Source of the DNA: Muribaculaceae bacterium
GTDB taxonomy: Bacteria; Bacteroidota; Bacteroidia; Bacteroidales; Muribaculaceae
Direction of reading: 5' to 3'
NCBI GenBank assembly: GCA_017619935.1
Contig: JAFZRJ010000023.1
Coordinates: forward strand, 1 to 64,000
DNA length: 64,000 nucleotides
The first letter of the stretch is position 1; each line of letters begins with the position of its first letter. The notes beneath the pieces are model-generated. The model was not told the origin of the DNA. It made no database searches and saw only the letters and a list, made by a program, of their open reading frames with translations. The position numbers and the translations under genes were made by a program. This document shows, piece by piece, positions 8,680 to 17,833 of this stretch.

Positions 8680-9564
8680 ATGAAATCGTTCGGCAAATTG
8701 AAATATCATCTTCTGGCCTTTGTCACCATCGTGGTGTGGTCGGTCTCCTACCCCAACACCCGCGTGTTGCTGGACGCTTCATTGTCGCCGACCGAAATCT
8801 ACATCTACCGTTTCATCATCGCCTATTTGGGACTGGTGGCTTGTTCCCGATTTCGCATCAGTTTGTGCCCGTGGCGCGATGAACTGCTCATCGCGTTGCT
8901 CGGACTCACCGGAGGCACCGCCTATTTCATAGCCCAAAACGTGGCGCTTGACCTCACGCTGGTGACCAATGTGGCTGTCCTGGTCGACACCACCCCGCTG
9001 TTCACCGTCATCCTCGCCGCCATTTTCCTGCATGACGAGCATTTCACATGGCGCAAGGCGGCGGGATCACTCATTGCTTTTTGTGGTGTCACCATGCTCA
9101 CTTTCAGACATGGTTTTGTGTGGGGCGATGGCATTATGGGCGACATGATAGCTATTCTCGCAGCCATCGCGTGGGCGGTTTACTCCATCATTCTCAAACG
9201 GCTCAACAACCGTTATCCCGTCCTGCTCATCACTCGCAAGACGTTCTTCTATGGCATCGTCACCGCATTGCCCGTCATGCTCATGCAAGGCCGCTTCACC
9301 CCCATGTCCACGCTCATGCAGCCTGCCGTAGCGGGAAATCTGCTGTTTCTAGCTCTCATCTGCTCGATGGCAGCATTCTTCGCGTGGGGGCGCGTGACGA
9401 AAGAGTTGGGTCCCATCAGGGCCAACAATTACATTTACCTCGGCCCTATCGTGACTATGGCCGTAGCAGCCGTTTACTTGGGAGAACGGGTGGGAGTCTT
9501 GGGACTCGCAGGCTGTGGACTCATCTTGCTTGGCTTGATTTTCGCCGAAGACCGCCATCAATAA
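8680..9564 (+). CDS. EamA-type drug/metabolite transporter
   Basis: A 294-residue inner-membrane protein with about ten membrane segments in two homologous EamA halves (about residues 10-140 and 150-288). The second half has the typical [14 protein letters not shown] and [15 protein letters not shown] segments, and the latter marks the end of the repeat. Members of the DMT superfamily export amino acids, nucleobases or drugs; the substrate cannot be read here. A TTG four codons upstream (8668) is possible, but the ATG at 8680 gives a cleaner start. An imperfect -7 box (TAACTTCG, 8652-8659) precedes it. Divergent from panC. Confidence 0.85.
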   Translation: MKSFGKLKYHLLAFVTIVVWSVSYPNTRVLLDASLSPTEIYIYRFIIAYLGLVACSRFRISLCPWRDELLIALLGLTGGTAYFIAQNVALDLTLVTNVAVLVDTTPLFTVILAAIFLHDEHFTWRKAAGSLIAFCGVTMLTFRHGFVWGDGIMGDMIAILAAIAWAVYSIILKRLNNRYPVLLITRKTFFYGIVTALPVMLMQGRFTPMSTLMQPAVAGNLLFLALICSMAAFFAWGRVTKELGPIRANNYIYLGPIVTMAVAAVYLGERVGVLGLAGCGLILLGLIFAEDRHQ

Positions 9565-9588
9565 CCCCTCACCCTGAAACAACTTTTA

Positions 9589-12102
9589 CTAAGGCAACCT
9601 GAGTTGGGTGGTGACACTCTCCTTGCCCAGATAATAAGCACGAGCCTTAACGATGGTGGTGCCCGCCGGTAATGCTACTGGAGCTGTCCATAGCGTAGAG
9701 CGTACCGAGGGCTCGCTGCCGTCGAATGTGTACCGCACCTGAACATCGGGATACTGCGTGTTGACCATCATCATCCCATTTTCCACCTTGATGCCTGGTT
9801 GACCGATGCGGAAATGATAACCACGCTTGTTGAGCAACGGCAATTCGCGCGTTCCGATTTTCAGGTTATACTGATGGCATGCACTGTCGTAAAGCTCTGT
9901 GCGAGCCAAGTTCAACGACCATTCGGGTTGCGCGTTCCATCCCCTCTCAACCAGACCAAGCACTTTGGGCAAGGTCATATATTGTACTTGGTCGAAATTG
10001 CGAATGGTTTCAGCCCAGAGCTGAGCTTGCACACCAATGATGTTTTCTTTCTTCTCCAGAGCCGGTTTCCCGGTTCCGTTTCCCACCACATCGATGGGTG
10101 TGCCGTCAATCTGCGTGCGGGCACTGGCATAGATATTCCAGGGCAATGCGCTCCAAGCGTCCAGTTCATCCACCTTGCCGCCCCAGTGCAGGCCCTGTTC
10201 GTATTGATGCCAGTTGTAACCCATATCCATATAGAAATTCGTGACATTGGACAGAATCACGGGATAACCACCATTGGCAATCGTATATGGAACCACATCA
10301 CGCTTGCCCACCGTGCTCCACGCATTCACGCCAGCCACACGAGGTGCAAACATGCGGTCGAACTCAGCACTGTGATTCTGAGCCACTTCTTGCCAACCCT
10401 CGATACGTATGTCGCGCGCCGTGAGTATGTCGCTAACGCGACGCAGGTAGTACTCGTTCACGCCATGAGCGTCCTTGATGCCCTCACGCTGCATGAGTGC
10501 CTGCACGGCTGGCGACTGATTCCAGGCTTCCATGGCCACCTCGTCGCCCCCCAGATGCACAATGTCAAGCTTCAAGCCTGCTTCGCGATACATCATGACT
10601 AACTCATCAATCACTTTGGTCAGAAAGCGATATACGCCATCACTAGCCACGTTCAGCACATTGTCATGATAGCTCTGCGCCGATGAGTAAACCGAAGTGT
10701 TCTTCTCATCCCACAGCACATATTCATTGGCCAACGTCGGATTATTGGCGGCAAATTTAGCCTGACGGTTCTTCATCGCCACTATTGCCGCACGCGCATG
10801 GCCAGGAGTCTCAATTTCAGGAATGACCTTCACACCTCGCAAGTCGGCATATCTCAGCAAATCGACAAACTGTTTACGAGTGAGATAGCCGTTTGCGCTT
10901 TGCGACAAGTCGTCGGGATTTCCGGTTCCATCGAAGATTTGTGCCAGATAGCCCTGCTCGGTGAGCGTACAGCCTCTACGCGAAGCCACTTCGGTGAGTT
11001 CGGGTAATCCTTTGATTTCAAGCCGCCAAGCCTCATCGTCGGTGAAATGGAACTGGAATCGGTTGATTTTATAATACGCCAATAGGTCGATAAAGCGTTT
11101 CAAATGGTCAAAAGTCTGGAAATTGCGGGCTATGTCCAGCATATAGCCTCTATAGCCCAAGTCGGGCCAATCGGCTACCGATGCATTTTGCAGATTGCGG
11201 TCCTTGCTGTGGTCGATAGCGGCCATGAGTGTCTTCACCGCATTAAGCGCTCCTTCCGCGCTGGCAGCCACCAACTTAATATCGCCATCAAACACATCAA
11301 GGGTGTAATACTCCGGATTCTTGTGCAATCCAGTCTTGATGGCAACCGATATCTGTGTTTTCTGCCCGCCCACGTTGTAGATGCCACGATTCTGGAGTTC
11401 CTCCACCAGATATTTTTTCACCCGGCGCAGGTCTTTATCCCATGGTTTCCACCATGAGCCGCACTTCACCGTCAACAAATTGGGAATTCGCGTGTAACCC
11501 TCGTGCACATCCACTTGCTTGGGTGTAGGGAAAATGTCGTAGTCATTTCCCGTATAGGCATCACCGATGTTATTGACACGTTCGTTGTAGTTCCACATAT
11601 AGGTCCCATCGGGGTAAGGTACCCCACTCCGCCATTGGCCGGGTTTGTCGAGCAGTCCATATTCCATCTCAAGTGCCACTGGATGGGTCATGTCGCCGTT
11701 TTTCACCCAGTGGGCGCCTTGCGGACGATAACAGTAATTCACCATCGTGCCACGCATGAGCACATCTATCACCAACGAATCGCCATGAGCCAATGGGCGA
11801 TAACGGTCGTTGGGCGATATGCAGTAATAAGTGGTCGAAACCTCGTTAATGTTCACGGGCGAGGTCTCAGGCAATTTTACAGTGCGTGAAAATTGGTTGA
11901 AAAACAGTTGCCACTCACGGTCCAAGTCACTACCCGATGTGTTGGTGATGATGAAACGCGAGCTGTACCAACCTGATTCCGCTTCGTTCTGCCCCATCTC
12001 CCAACGCACACTCACTGGTGCTTGCGCCCATGCCATTGTGTTGGCAAACAATACTGCCCAAATGAATATCTTTACTACTCTCATGTCTATCATTTTCTTC
12101 AT
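9589..12102 (-). CDS. Beta-N-acetylhexosaminidase, GH20
   Basis: An exported 837-residue glycosidase that removes terminal N-acetylhexosamine from glycans such as mucin O-glycans or chitobiose. The order is signal peptide (to about residue 27), an N-terminal carbohydrate-binding CHB_HEX-like domain (30-185), the GH20b alpha/beta domain (190-315), the GH20 catalytic barrel (320-760) and a chitobiase-type C-terminal Ig domain (775-837, YTFDGSEPS). The catalytic pair is Asp520-Glu521 in HLGGDE; the substrate-assisted mechanism is known for the family. Internal Met4 and Met7 are alternative starts. It lies 31 nt downstream of the DUF4298 gene, probably in one transcript. Confidence 0.93.
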   Translation of the reverse strand: MKKMIDMRVVKIFIWAVLFANTMAWAQAPVSVRWEMGQNEAESGWYSSRFIITNTSGSDLDREWQLFFNQFSRTVKLPETSPVNINEVSTTYYCISPNDRYRPLAHGDSLVIDVLMRGTMVNYCYRPQGAHWVKNGDMTHPVALEMEYGLLDKPGQWRSGVPYPDGTYMWNYNERVNNIGDAYTGNDYDIFPTPKQVDVHEGYTRIPNLLTVKCGSWWKPWDKDLRRVKKYLVEELQNRGIYNVGGQKTQISVAIKTGLHKNPEYYTLDVFDGDIKLVAASAEGALNAVKTLMAAIDHSKDRNLQNASVADWPDLGYRGYMLDIARNFQTFDHLKRFIDLLAYYKINRFQFHFTDDEAWRLEIKGLPELTEVASRRGCTLTEQGYLAQIFDGTGNPDDLSQSANGYLTRKQFVDLLRYADLRGVKVIPEIETPGHARAAIVAMKNRQAKFAANNPTLANEYVLWDEKNTSVYSSAQSYHDNVLNVASDGVYRFLTKVIDELVMMYREAGLKLDIVHLGGDEVAMEAWNQSPAVQALMQREGIKDAHGVNEYYLRRVSDILTARDIRIEGWQEVAQNHSAEFDRMFAPRVAGVNAWSTVGKRDVVPYTIANGGYPVILSNVTNFYMDMGYNWHQYEQGLHWGGKVDELDAWSALPWNIYASARTQIDGTPIDVVGNGTGKPALEKKENIIGVQAQLWAETIRNFDQVQYMTLPKVLGLVERGWNAQPEWSLNLARTELYDSACHQYNLKIGTRELPLLNKRGYHFRIGQPGIKVENGMMMVNTQYPDVQVRYTFDGSEPSVRSTLWTAPVALPAGTTIVKARAYYLGKESVTTQLRLP

Positions 12103-12133
12103 TTCACTACTTTTTCACTCCTATTTTCAGACG

Positions 12134-12445
12134 CTAAATGTCGCCTTTAAGAATCGTCGTGACGGTTTCCAGCATGTGGATATTGAGTTGACTGCTGTCG
12201 TCAAGCACATTAAACAGACCGTCTTCCGACAACACGCCACGCTTCAAGTCAGCCGGCAGAAGCCCAGCCTCATCGGCGTCATAATCACGTCGCCACTCAC
12301 CGCTGTCCAAGTACTCGTCAAGTGCCCTCATCCGAGGTTGAACCGCAATATATTTTTCAAGTGCGGCCGACAACTCTTCAATGGCCACCACGGCCGCATC
12401 AAGATGCGACTCCATTAACCGAATGCGTTCTATCTGTTCCATCAT
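12134..12445 (-). CDS. DUF4298 family protein
   Basis: A small acidic cytoplasmic protein of 103 residues with no signal peptide and an N-terminal helical region (MEQIERIRLMESHLD) followed by a WRRDYDADEAGLLP motif that I recognise from DUF4298. Function is unknown. It is the first gene in front of the GH20 hexosaminidase (31-nt gap) and has its own -7 box 17 nt upstream. The start could be either of the two adjacent methionines. Confidence 0.75.
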   Translation of the reverse strand: MMEQIERIRLMESHLDAAVVAIEELSAALEKYIAVQPRMRALDEYLDSGEWRRDYDADEAGLLPADLKRGVLSEDGLFNVLDDSSQLNIHMLETVTTILKGDI

Positions 12446-12461
12446 TTTTCGCTATTTGCTG

Positions 12462-12469
12462 CAAAAATA
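12462..12469 (-). promoter_or_regulatory. Promoter -7 box for DUF4298-GH20
   Basis: Minus-strand TATTTTTG, followed by CAG, fits TAnnTTTG. Confidence 0.6.
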
Positions 12470-12595
12470 GTAAAACTCCGGCAAAAACCCCTTCATAATC
12501 CCCAAAAACTTGCTCAACCCCAATAGTTCACCAACAAAAAATAACAAAAATCATCAGGAAACAACCTGAAGTTTGTTCAATTATACATTTTTTCA

Positions 12596-12603
12596 TAATT
12601 TTG
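12596..12603 (+). promoter_or_regulatory. Promoter -7 box for the DUF4954 gene
   Basis: TAATTTTG lies 27 nt before the ATG. A TTTG at 12572-12575 lies 20 nt upstream, a good -33 partner. Confidence 0.65.
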
Positions 12604-12629
12604 CCGCCATATCTTAAACCATTAAGAGC

Positions 12630-14486
12630 ATGAAGAATTATCGACAACTCTGTTCTGCTGAAATTGAAATTTTAACAGCCAATGGATGTTTAGCACAAGA
12701 TTGGACCCAAATAAAAGTGAGTGACGGATTTGACGCACATCACTGTCACCGAGTTATATTTTACGGCGAAGCTTTCTTGGGAAGTACCGCCGGTTGCATT
12801 GACGTGTGTGACGGATTTGTAAAAAACTGCGGCATCAACAACGTCACTTTGCGCAACGTGACCATTGGTGACGGATGCTTGATTGAAAACATAGGCAACT
12901 ACATCAATTGCGTAACCATAGGCGACGGATGCCATATCTCCAACGTGAGCACTATCGGCACATGCAACGAACCCACCTACGGGCAAGGGCGGCTCATTGC
13001 CGTACTTAACGAAGCCGGAAAAGGCAATCTACTATTGTTCAGCGACCTTAACAGCCAACTGGCAGCGCTTATGGTCAAGCATGGCGACAACGAGCGACTC
13101 ATGGACAAACTCAAGTTACTCGTTGAGCGCAATGTGGCCGAGACTCGACCCAAATACAGTTCAATAGGCAATAATGTGCACATTGTAAACACCAATGAAA
13201 TTACCAACACCATCATTGGCGACGGCTGCCAAATCACTGGTGCATCGCGCCTTTATGAATGTACGATTGCCAGTTCTCTTGAAAATCCCATTACCATCGG
13301 TACGGGTGTCATCTGCGAGAACTCAATCGTCAGCGGTGGCTCCAAAATCACGGGCAGTGTGAAAATGATTGATTGCATGGTGGGTGAAGCATGTGAAATG
13401 GCCAACGGATTTACGGCCGCCAGCAGTGTGTTCTTCGCCAACAGCTATATGGCAAACGGAGAAGCCTGCGCGGCATTCTGCGGGCCTTTCAGTGTGAGCC
13501 ACCACAAGAGTTCATTGCTTATTGGCGGCATGTTCTCGTTCTATAACGCAGGTTCGGCCACCAACTTCAGCAACCACGCCTACAAAATGGGCCCCATGCA
13601 CTATGGTACGCTCGAACGAGGAACCAAAACCGCCAGTGGCGCCTATCTGCTGATGCCAGCCAATATCGGCACGTTCTCGGTGCTATTCGGAAAACTGATG
13701 TATCATCCCGACACGCGCGACTTGCCGTTCTCTTACCTCATCGCCTATAACGACATCATGTATCTGGTGCCTGGACGCAATTTCGCCACCGTGGGACTTT
13801 ACCGCGACATCCGCAAATGGCCGCAACGTGACAAACGAAAAGCCGGTGAGCGAAAGAGCAGCGTCAATTTCGACTGGCTCAGCCCGTTCACCATCGGTGA
13901 GGTGCTACGAGGCAAAAAAATACTTGAACGACTTCAAGTCGCTTCGGGCGACCGCGTGAGCACTTACAACTATCATGAATATGTTATCAAAGCGCCGTTG
14001 CTGAAAAAGGGCATCGAGTATTACGATCTGGCGCTACGCATCTACATGGGCGCCGTACTCAAGCGACACAGCCCCGAAAAACCTCTTTCCACAAGGGGCG
14101 AGGGCAACTGGATTGATCTGGCTGGACTGCTGCTACCCGAGAGCGAAGAACAACGAGTGATTGACAACATCATCAGTGGCAAACTCGGCTCTATACAGGC
14201 TGTACTTGAACGCTTCAGGGCCATCCACAACAACTATAACGAACTGCGATGGACGTGGAGTTACCGCATGATTCTGGACTACTACGGCATTGACAAACTT
14301 GATGAAGAGGCCGTGGAACGCATCCGCATCGACTATGTGCAAGCACGACGTAAATGGGTGGCACTCATCCGCAAAGATGCCGAAAAGGAATTCTCGTTGG
14401 GCGATGTCGCGCCCGAAGTCTTCAACGACTTCATAGACAAGCTTGACCACGAAGTGGACTTTGAGAACCAGCGGCTTTACATGTAG
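12630..14486 (+). CDS. DUF4954 family left-handed beta-helix protein
   Basis: A 618-residue cytoplasmic protein typical of Bacteroidales DUF4954. The first two thirds contain hexapeptide-like turns of a left-handed beta helix (for example VTIGDGCLIENIG, VTIGDGCHISN, IIGDGCQITGAS), as in nucleotidyl- and acyltransferases. A conserved middle part has HHKSSLLIGGMFSFYNAGSATNFSNH split over about residues 290-320, and the C-terminal third is helical. The helix suggests binding of a sugar nucleotide or acyl donor, but no catalytic assignment is possible. It is monocistronic, with a good -33/-7 promoter. Confidence 0.85.
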   Translation: MKNYRQLCSAEIEILTANGCLAQDWTQIKVSDGFDAHHCHRVIFYGEAFLGSTAGCIDVCDGFVKNCGINNVTLRNVTIGDGCLIENIGNYINCVTIGDGCHISNVSTIGTCNEPTYGQGRLIAVLNEAGKGNLLLFSDLNSQLAALMVKHGDNERLMDKLKLLVERNVAETRPKYSSIGNNVHIVNTNEITNTIIGDGCQITGASRLYECTIASSLENPITIGTGVICENSIVSGGSKITGSVKMIDCMVGEACEMANGFTAASSVFFANSYMANGEACAAFCGPFSVSHHKSSLLIGGMFSFYNAGSATNFSNHAYKMGPMHYGTLERGTKTASGAYLLMPANIGTFSVLFGKLMYHPDTRDLPFSYLIAYNDIMYLVPGRNFATVGLYRDIRKWPQRDKRKAGERKSSVNFDWLSPFTIGEVLRGKKILERLQVASGDRVSTYNYHEYVIKAPLLKKGIEYYDLALRIYMGAVLKRHSPEKPLSTRGEGNWIDLAGLLLPESEEQRVIDNIISGKLGSIQAVLERFRAIHNNYNELRWTWSYRMILDYYGIDKLDEEAVERIRIDYVQARRKWVALIRKDAEKEFSLGDVAPEVFNDFIDKLDHEVDFENQRLYM

Positions 14487-14682
14487 CGTTCCTTTTTATT
14501 GCACTGGCACAACCATTCATTACCTCTCCGCCGTCTTTAGTTCGTTTCCATTCGCAAACGAACGCGTCTATCGTGTCCTAACACCATCTTTTTTACTCCC
14601 CATAGAACGATTACCAATGATTGTGTTCACAAACAAGGGGGCAGAATTACATAAGAAAGCATATAAAAATGTTAAATGTTTA

Positions 14683-14712
14683 TTATTTTATATTAGAAAT
14701 TATATAAAATAA
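14683..14712. promoter_or_regulatory. Inverted repeat, probable HipB operator
   Basis: TTATTTTATAT (14683-14693) and its exact complement ATATAAAATAA (14702-14712) are separated by 8 nt. The site covers the expected -33 region of the promoter at 14724-14731, where a HipB dimer would block transcription. Confidence 0.55.
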
Positions 14713-14723
14713 GAATTATTCTG

Positions 14724-14731
14724 TAATTTTG
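14724..14731 (+). promoter_or_regulatory. Promoter -7 box for hipBST
   Basis: TAATTTTG, followed by CAT, lies 24 nt before the hipB ATG. Confidence 0.65.
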
Positions 14732-14754
14732 CATACGAAAGAATATAGTTTGAT

Positions 14755-14958
14755 ATGGAGAAAACAAAATTATCGGCAGTCGTAAAGGCTCTGCGCAAGG
14801 AGTACGGCCTTACCCAAGAAGACCTTGCTATGAAGTCTGGTGTGGGCCTATGCTTCGTACGCAACTTAGAACAAGGCAAGACCACATTAAGGATGGACAA
14901 GGTGAACCAACTCCTCGACTTGTTTAACTATGAACTGACAGCAACTAAAAAGTCATGA
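14755..14958 (+). CDS. hipB: HipB-like XRE-family DNA-binding protein
   Basis: A 67-residue Cro/C1-type helix-turn-helix protein (LTQEDLAMKSGVGLCFVRNLE is the HTH, about residues 19-39, then a conserved TTLRMDKVNQLLDLF). This layout is that of the HipB/y4mF antitoxin group. In HipBST systems HipB binds operator DNA and the HipS-HipT complex, repressing the operon. Its stop codon overlaps the next start (ATGA), so the three genes are translationally coupled. The operon is preceded by an AT-rich 30-bp inverted repeat suited to a dimeric repressor. Confidence 0.85.
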   Translation: MEKTKLSAVVKALRKEYGLTQEDLAMKSGVGLCFVRNLEQGKTTLRMDKVNQLLDLFNYELTATKKS

Positions 14959-15290
14959 GACAAGCCGAAGTATATCGAAAAGGCATCCTTGCGGGTGTTC
15001 TAACTGAAGATGGGGGCGAATACCTTTTCTGTTATGATAAAACGTATCTCGCACGCGAGGATGCACAGCCTGTAAGTTTGACGCTACCGTTACAAACGGA
15101 CGCGTTTGTAAGTCCTGTACTGTTTCCTTTCTTCGACGGATTGATTCCCGAGGGCTGGTTGCTGGACGTCGCCCTTCGCAACACCGACATCAGCATCCTT
15201 GACCGTATGTCGCTCTTACTGTTGTGTTGCAAGGATTGTATAGGTTCCATCAGTATCGTTCTCAAGCCAAATGCAGGAGGTGAAGTGTAA
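14955..15290 (+). CDS. hipS: HipS-like protein (HipA N-terminal subdomain alone)
   Basis: A 111-residue product that covers only the N-subdomain 1 of HipA kinases: the start MRQAEVYRKGILAGVL, the YLARED/PVSLTLP strand region and the FFDGLIPEG loop (about residues 55-66) are typical. In full-length HipA this is fused to the kinase; in the E. coli O127 HipBST system the separate HipS is the antitoxin that blocks HipT. The reading frame ends cleanly in TAA overlapping the next ATG (TAATG), so the split is by design and not a frameshift artefact. The antitoxin role here is inferred from that system. Confidence 0.82.
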   Translation: MRQAEVYRKGILAGVLTEDGGEYLFCYDKTYLAREDAQPVSLTLPLQTDAFVSPVLFPFFDGLIPEGWLLDVALRNTDISILDRMSLLLLCCKDCIGSISIVLKPNAGGEV

Positions 15291-16225
15291 TGTGTAAGTG
15301 TCTGTATTGTTATCAAAAACTGGAAAAAGGCCAAAAGGACTTTCATCCAAATTGTGCCCGAAAATTCTTTGGTATTAAGGAAGCGCCTTTATTAGAGTAT
15401 AGGCATAACGACCTTGACCGACTGGCCGTGCAAATCATCCGTGCGCAGACATCGTTGACAGGAGTGCAGCCGAAACTGTCGCTGAATCTCAGCAAACATA
15501 AAGACTGCAGCCGACTGACCATCGTAGGCTTATGGGGCGACTATATCTTCAAGCCACAGACCGAGAGTTTTCCACAATTGCCCGAAAACGAGGATTTGAC
15601 GATGCATCTTGCAGAAGCAGCAAAGATTAGCGTTGTGCCTCACAGCCTTATTCGCCTGGCTGATGGGCGATTGGGCTATATCACCAAGCGTATCGACCGC
15701 ACCAAAGCCGGCGAGAAGATTGATATGGAGGACTTGTGCCAACTGACCCTACACCCTACTGAATATAAATACAAGGGGTCTTATGAACAGATAGCAAAAG
15801 CCATCGTCCAGTATAGCAGCATACCGAAGCTTGACCTTACAAACTACATGCAATTGCTGCTATTCTGCTTTGTTACTGGTAATAACGATATGCACCTAAA
15901 AAACTTCTCACTTTACAGACCGTCGAACGATTATCAGCTAACGCCAGCCTACGACCTTCTCAATGTTTCCATAGCCAACCCCAAAGACCTGGAGGAGTTA
16001 GCGCTGCCCCTCTCCGGGCGAAAGACAAAACTGCGTTTGGATAATTTTCTGAATGCAGCGACAACTATGGGATTGGATGAAAACGTAGTGCTCCGAATCA
16101 TTGCAGGCCTTCAAAAGGCTCTTCCGAAGTGGCAAATACTCATACGCAATTCTTTCCTCAGTGAGGATTTGAAAAACAGGTATGAGGAGACCATCGCATC
16201 CCGACTGTCCCGCTTACAGAAATAG
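15290..16225 (+). CDS. hipT: HipT-like serine/threonine kinase toxin (HipA C-terminal part)
   Basis: A 311-residue HipA-type kinase that lacks the N-terminal subdomain. Residues 4-22 form a CxxC...HxxC motif that may bind zinc. The Gly-rich loop is TSLTGVQPK with a Ser55-Leu56-Thr57 motif, comparable to the autophosphorylated SIS of E. coli HipT. Lys88 in DYIFKP fits the ATP lysine, Asp200 in GNNDMHLKN is the expected catalytic base with Asn205, and Asp222 in PAYDLLN the metal ligand. Thus all kinase residues are present and the toxin looks active. Known HipT phosphorylates tryptophanyl-tRNA synthetase; the target here is unknown. Confidence 0.85.
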   Translation: MCKCLYCYQKLEKGQKDFHPNCARKFFGIKEAPLLEYRHNDLDRLAVQIIRAQTSLTGVQPKLSLNLSKHKDCSRLTIVGLWGDYIFKPQTESFPQLPENEDLTMHLAEAAKISVVPHSLIRLADGRLGYITKRIDRTKAGEKIDMEDLCQLTLHPTEYKYKGSYEQIAKAIVQYSSIPKLDLTNYMQLLLFCFVTGNNDMHLKNFSLYRPSNDYQLTPAYDLLNVSIANPKDLEELALPLSGRKTKLRLDNFLNAATTMGLDENVVLRIIAGLQKALPKWQILIRNSFLSEDLKNRYEETIASRLSRLQK

Positions 16226-16354
16226 TCAACGAATGTTGCTCACTCAACCTTCATACCGCGGAGACGGCTCCTTTCCGAGGTTAATGTAGCCGCTCAAAAA
16301 ATGTGGACGAGTAGAAATTTTGGCTGAAATCGCTTTTGATATTGAAATATTTTA

Positions 16355-16362
16355 TACATTTG
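16355..16362 (+). promoter_or_regulatory. Promoter -7 box for the secreted protein at 16395
   Basis: TACATTTG, followed by CGCAG, lies 32 nt before the ATG. Confidence 0.6.
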
Positions 16363-16394
16363 CGCAGTAATTGTTTCATCAAAAACCTGACAAC

Positions 16395-17003
16395 ATGAAA
16401 AGAAATACATTGGCTATCATCTTTGCCTGCTGCACGCTGGCTCTGCTGGCACAAGACGCCATCCGTGTGAAATATCAAGGTGCGAAACCCACCATCAGCG
16501 ACCTTGCGTGGGCTTTCCTCAACGCTATTGATAACGAAGAAGAAGAATGTGGCGACAAACCGTCCAATGCCATTTTGAACGCTTGGACGCAACAACGCGA
16601 GGGCCTCCCACTGATGGAGGGCGAGACGCTTACCATCGATGAGAAAAACGGCTACGTGCTTTATGAGTTCCATTACGACTCTCATATCCTCAAGATGGAA
16701 ATGTGCTACTGGAATGAGGCCGACGGAAAGCACAAACTGTTTGCATTCAACAACATGGCTTCCATCAACTTAGACGACGGCAAGCCCATCCTCACCGAAA
16801 CCAGCGGTCTCAACTTTTGGCGATACGACAATGCGACGAAGAAGATGACCTACTGCGACCCTCCAGGCTTCGAAGTGGAATATTTCGACACCGCCTATGC
16901 CCTGCCTTGTTCCGGCAAAAACATCACTGTCGTCAAGTGGAATGAAGATGGAACGAAGACCGAAAAGACGCTGAAGTGGGACGGGCACAAGTTCAGCTAT
17001 TGA
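16395..17003 (+). CDS. Small exported protein of unknown function
   Basis: A 202-residue product. The ATG at 16395 starts a standard signal peptide (MKRNTLAIIFACCTLALLAQ); an ATG eight codons upstream only lengthens it. The mature part is polar and beta-rich with several Trp/Tyr residues and no catalytic motif that I recognise. It has its own promoter and is followed 21 nt after the stop by a Rho-independent terminator, so it is a single-gene unit. Confidence 0.65.
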   Translation: MKRNTLAIIFACCTLALLAQDAIRVKYQGAKPTISDLAWAFLNAIDNEEEECGDKPSNAILNAWTQQREGLPLMEGETLTIDEKNGYVLYEFHYDSHILKMEMCYWNEADGKHKLFAFNNMASINLDDGKPILTETSGLNFWRYDNATKKMTYCDPPGFEVEYFDTAYALPCSGKNITVVKWNEDGTKTEKTLKWDGHKFSY

Positions 17004-17024
17004 TCATTTAATCTTAAAGAATCA

Positions 17025-17048
17025 GCTCACCTATCGGTGGGCTTTTTT
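17025..17048 (+). terminator. Rho-independent terminator
   Basis: GCTCACC-TATC-GGTGGGC followed by six T, after the gene at 16395. It has nearly the same arms as the terminator at 19844. Confidence 0.88.
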
Positions 17049-17160
17049 GCATCCTAGAGGCCACGCCACAAAGCGAGGAGTTTTCAGCCACTTGGGCAGA
17101 ATGGCACAGCATTACAACAAAAAAAATGCAAAAAAACGGCTGATATTCAGAATTTTATTA

Positions 17161-17168
17161 TACCTTTG
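17161..17168 (+). promoter_or_regulatory. Promoter -7 box for the 17246-19818 operon
   Basis: TACCTTTG, followed by CG, lies 77 nt before the first start codon. Confidence 0.6.
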
Positions 17169-17245
17169 CGTGGTTAATCGCTTTTCTTGAGGACTAAAAC
17201 AGGTTTATCCTCCAGATACAGCATCATTAATGGTAAATAACAGAT

Positions 17246-17821
17246 ATGGAAGACGACACCAATCAGCAAATCGAGCAGTTCCGCATCAATCAGGAAATAG
17301 AACAATACCGCATCAACCAGGAAATGATGGCGGAAACCAAGCCCAGCCGCAAGGGATGGGTAGTGGTTTTGATATTTCTCATTCTGACCGCTTGCGCTAT
17401 CTTCACTTTCAAAGCGAAGGCGCAAACCCTCACGTTTGTCGACCACAATGTGGAGCGGCGAGCATTGCTCAACGGCGACACCGACGGCGACGGCCACATC
17501 TCACGAGCCGAAGCCGATTCAATAAAATCGTTGAACCTCACGCAGTATCGCACCGATATGTTCGAGGTGAGCACCTACGAAGACCTTGCCTTGTTTCCCA
17601 ACCTTGAAAAACTGTGGCTAGGCGAGAGCAAGCTGGATACGGTAGATTTGACCAAGAACTGGAAGTTGCAGTTTGTCAACATCCAGAGTGACAATGTCAA
17701 GACCATAGTCCTCGCCGTGGGCTGCACACCAAAGCTGGCTTATCCCATGCACAGTGGCGAGGTTATAGTCAAACGTGTAATTAATCCCGACGCCCCAGGA
17801 GCAATGTTTTTCACTTACTAA
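17246..17821 (+). CDS. Single-pass membrane protein with one EF-hand loop
   Basis: A 191-residue protein. Residues 1-35 are a Gln/Glu-rich cytoplasmic stretch with two near-identical IEQFRINQE/IEQYRINQE repeats. Residues 38-56 are a membrane anchor, and the rest should be periplasmic or surface-exposed. A canonical EF-hand calcium loop occupies Asp78-Glu89 (D-x-D-x-D-G-x-I-x-x-x-E). Residues 110-150 resemble a short leucine-rich-repeat-like region (LFPNLEKLWLGESKLDTVDL). Function is unknown. It opens a three-gene operon with small gaps (12 nt, then a 4-nt overlap). Confidence 0.65.
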   Translation: MEDDTNQQIEQFRINQEIEQYRINQEMMAETKPSRKGWVVVLIFLILTACAIFTFKAKAQTLTFVDHNVERRALLNGDTDGDGHISRAEADSIKSLNLTQYRTDMFEVSTYEDLALFPNLEKLWLGESKLDTVDLTKNWKLQFVNIQSDNVKTIVLAVGCTPKLAYPMHSGEVIVKRVINPDAPGAMFFTY

Positions 17822-17833
17822 AACAGACTGATT

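Noticed and set aside
9799..10602. 267-codon open frame antisense to the GH20 gene
   Set aside because: It overlaps the catalytic domain of a clear hexosaminidase and shows no recognisable protein features.
14955..16225. Frameshifted single hipA gene
   Set aside because: The N-part ends in a stop that overlaps an ATG in a coupling arrangement, and the second protein begins with its own CxxC...HxxC module, as in separate hipT genes.
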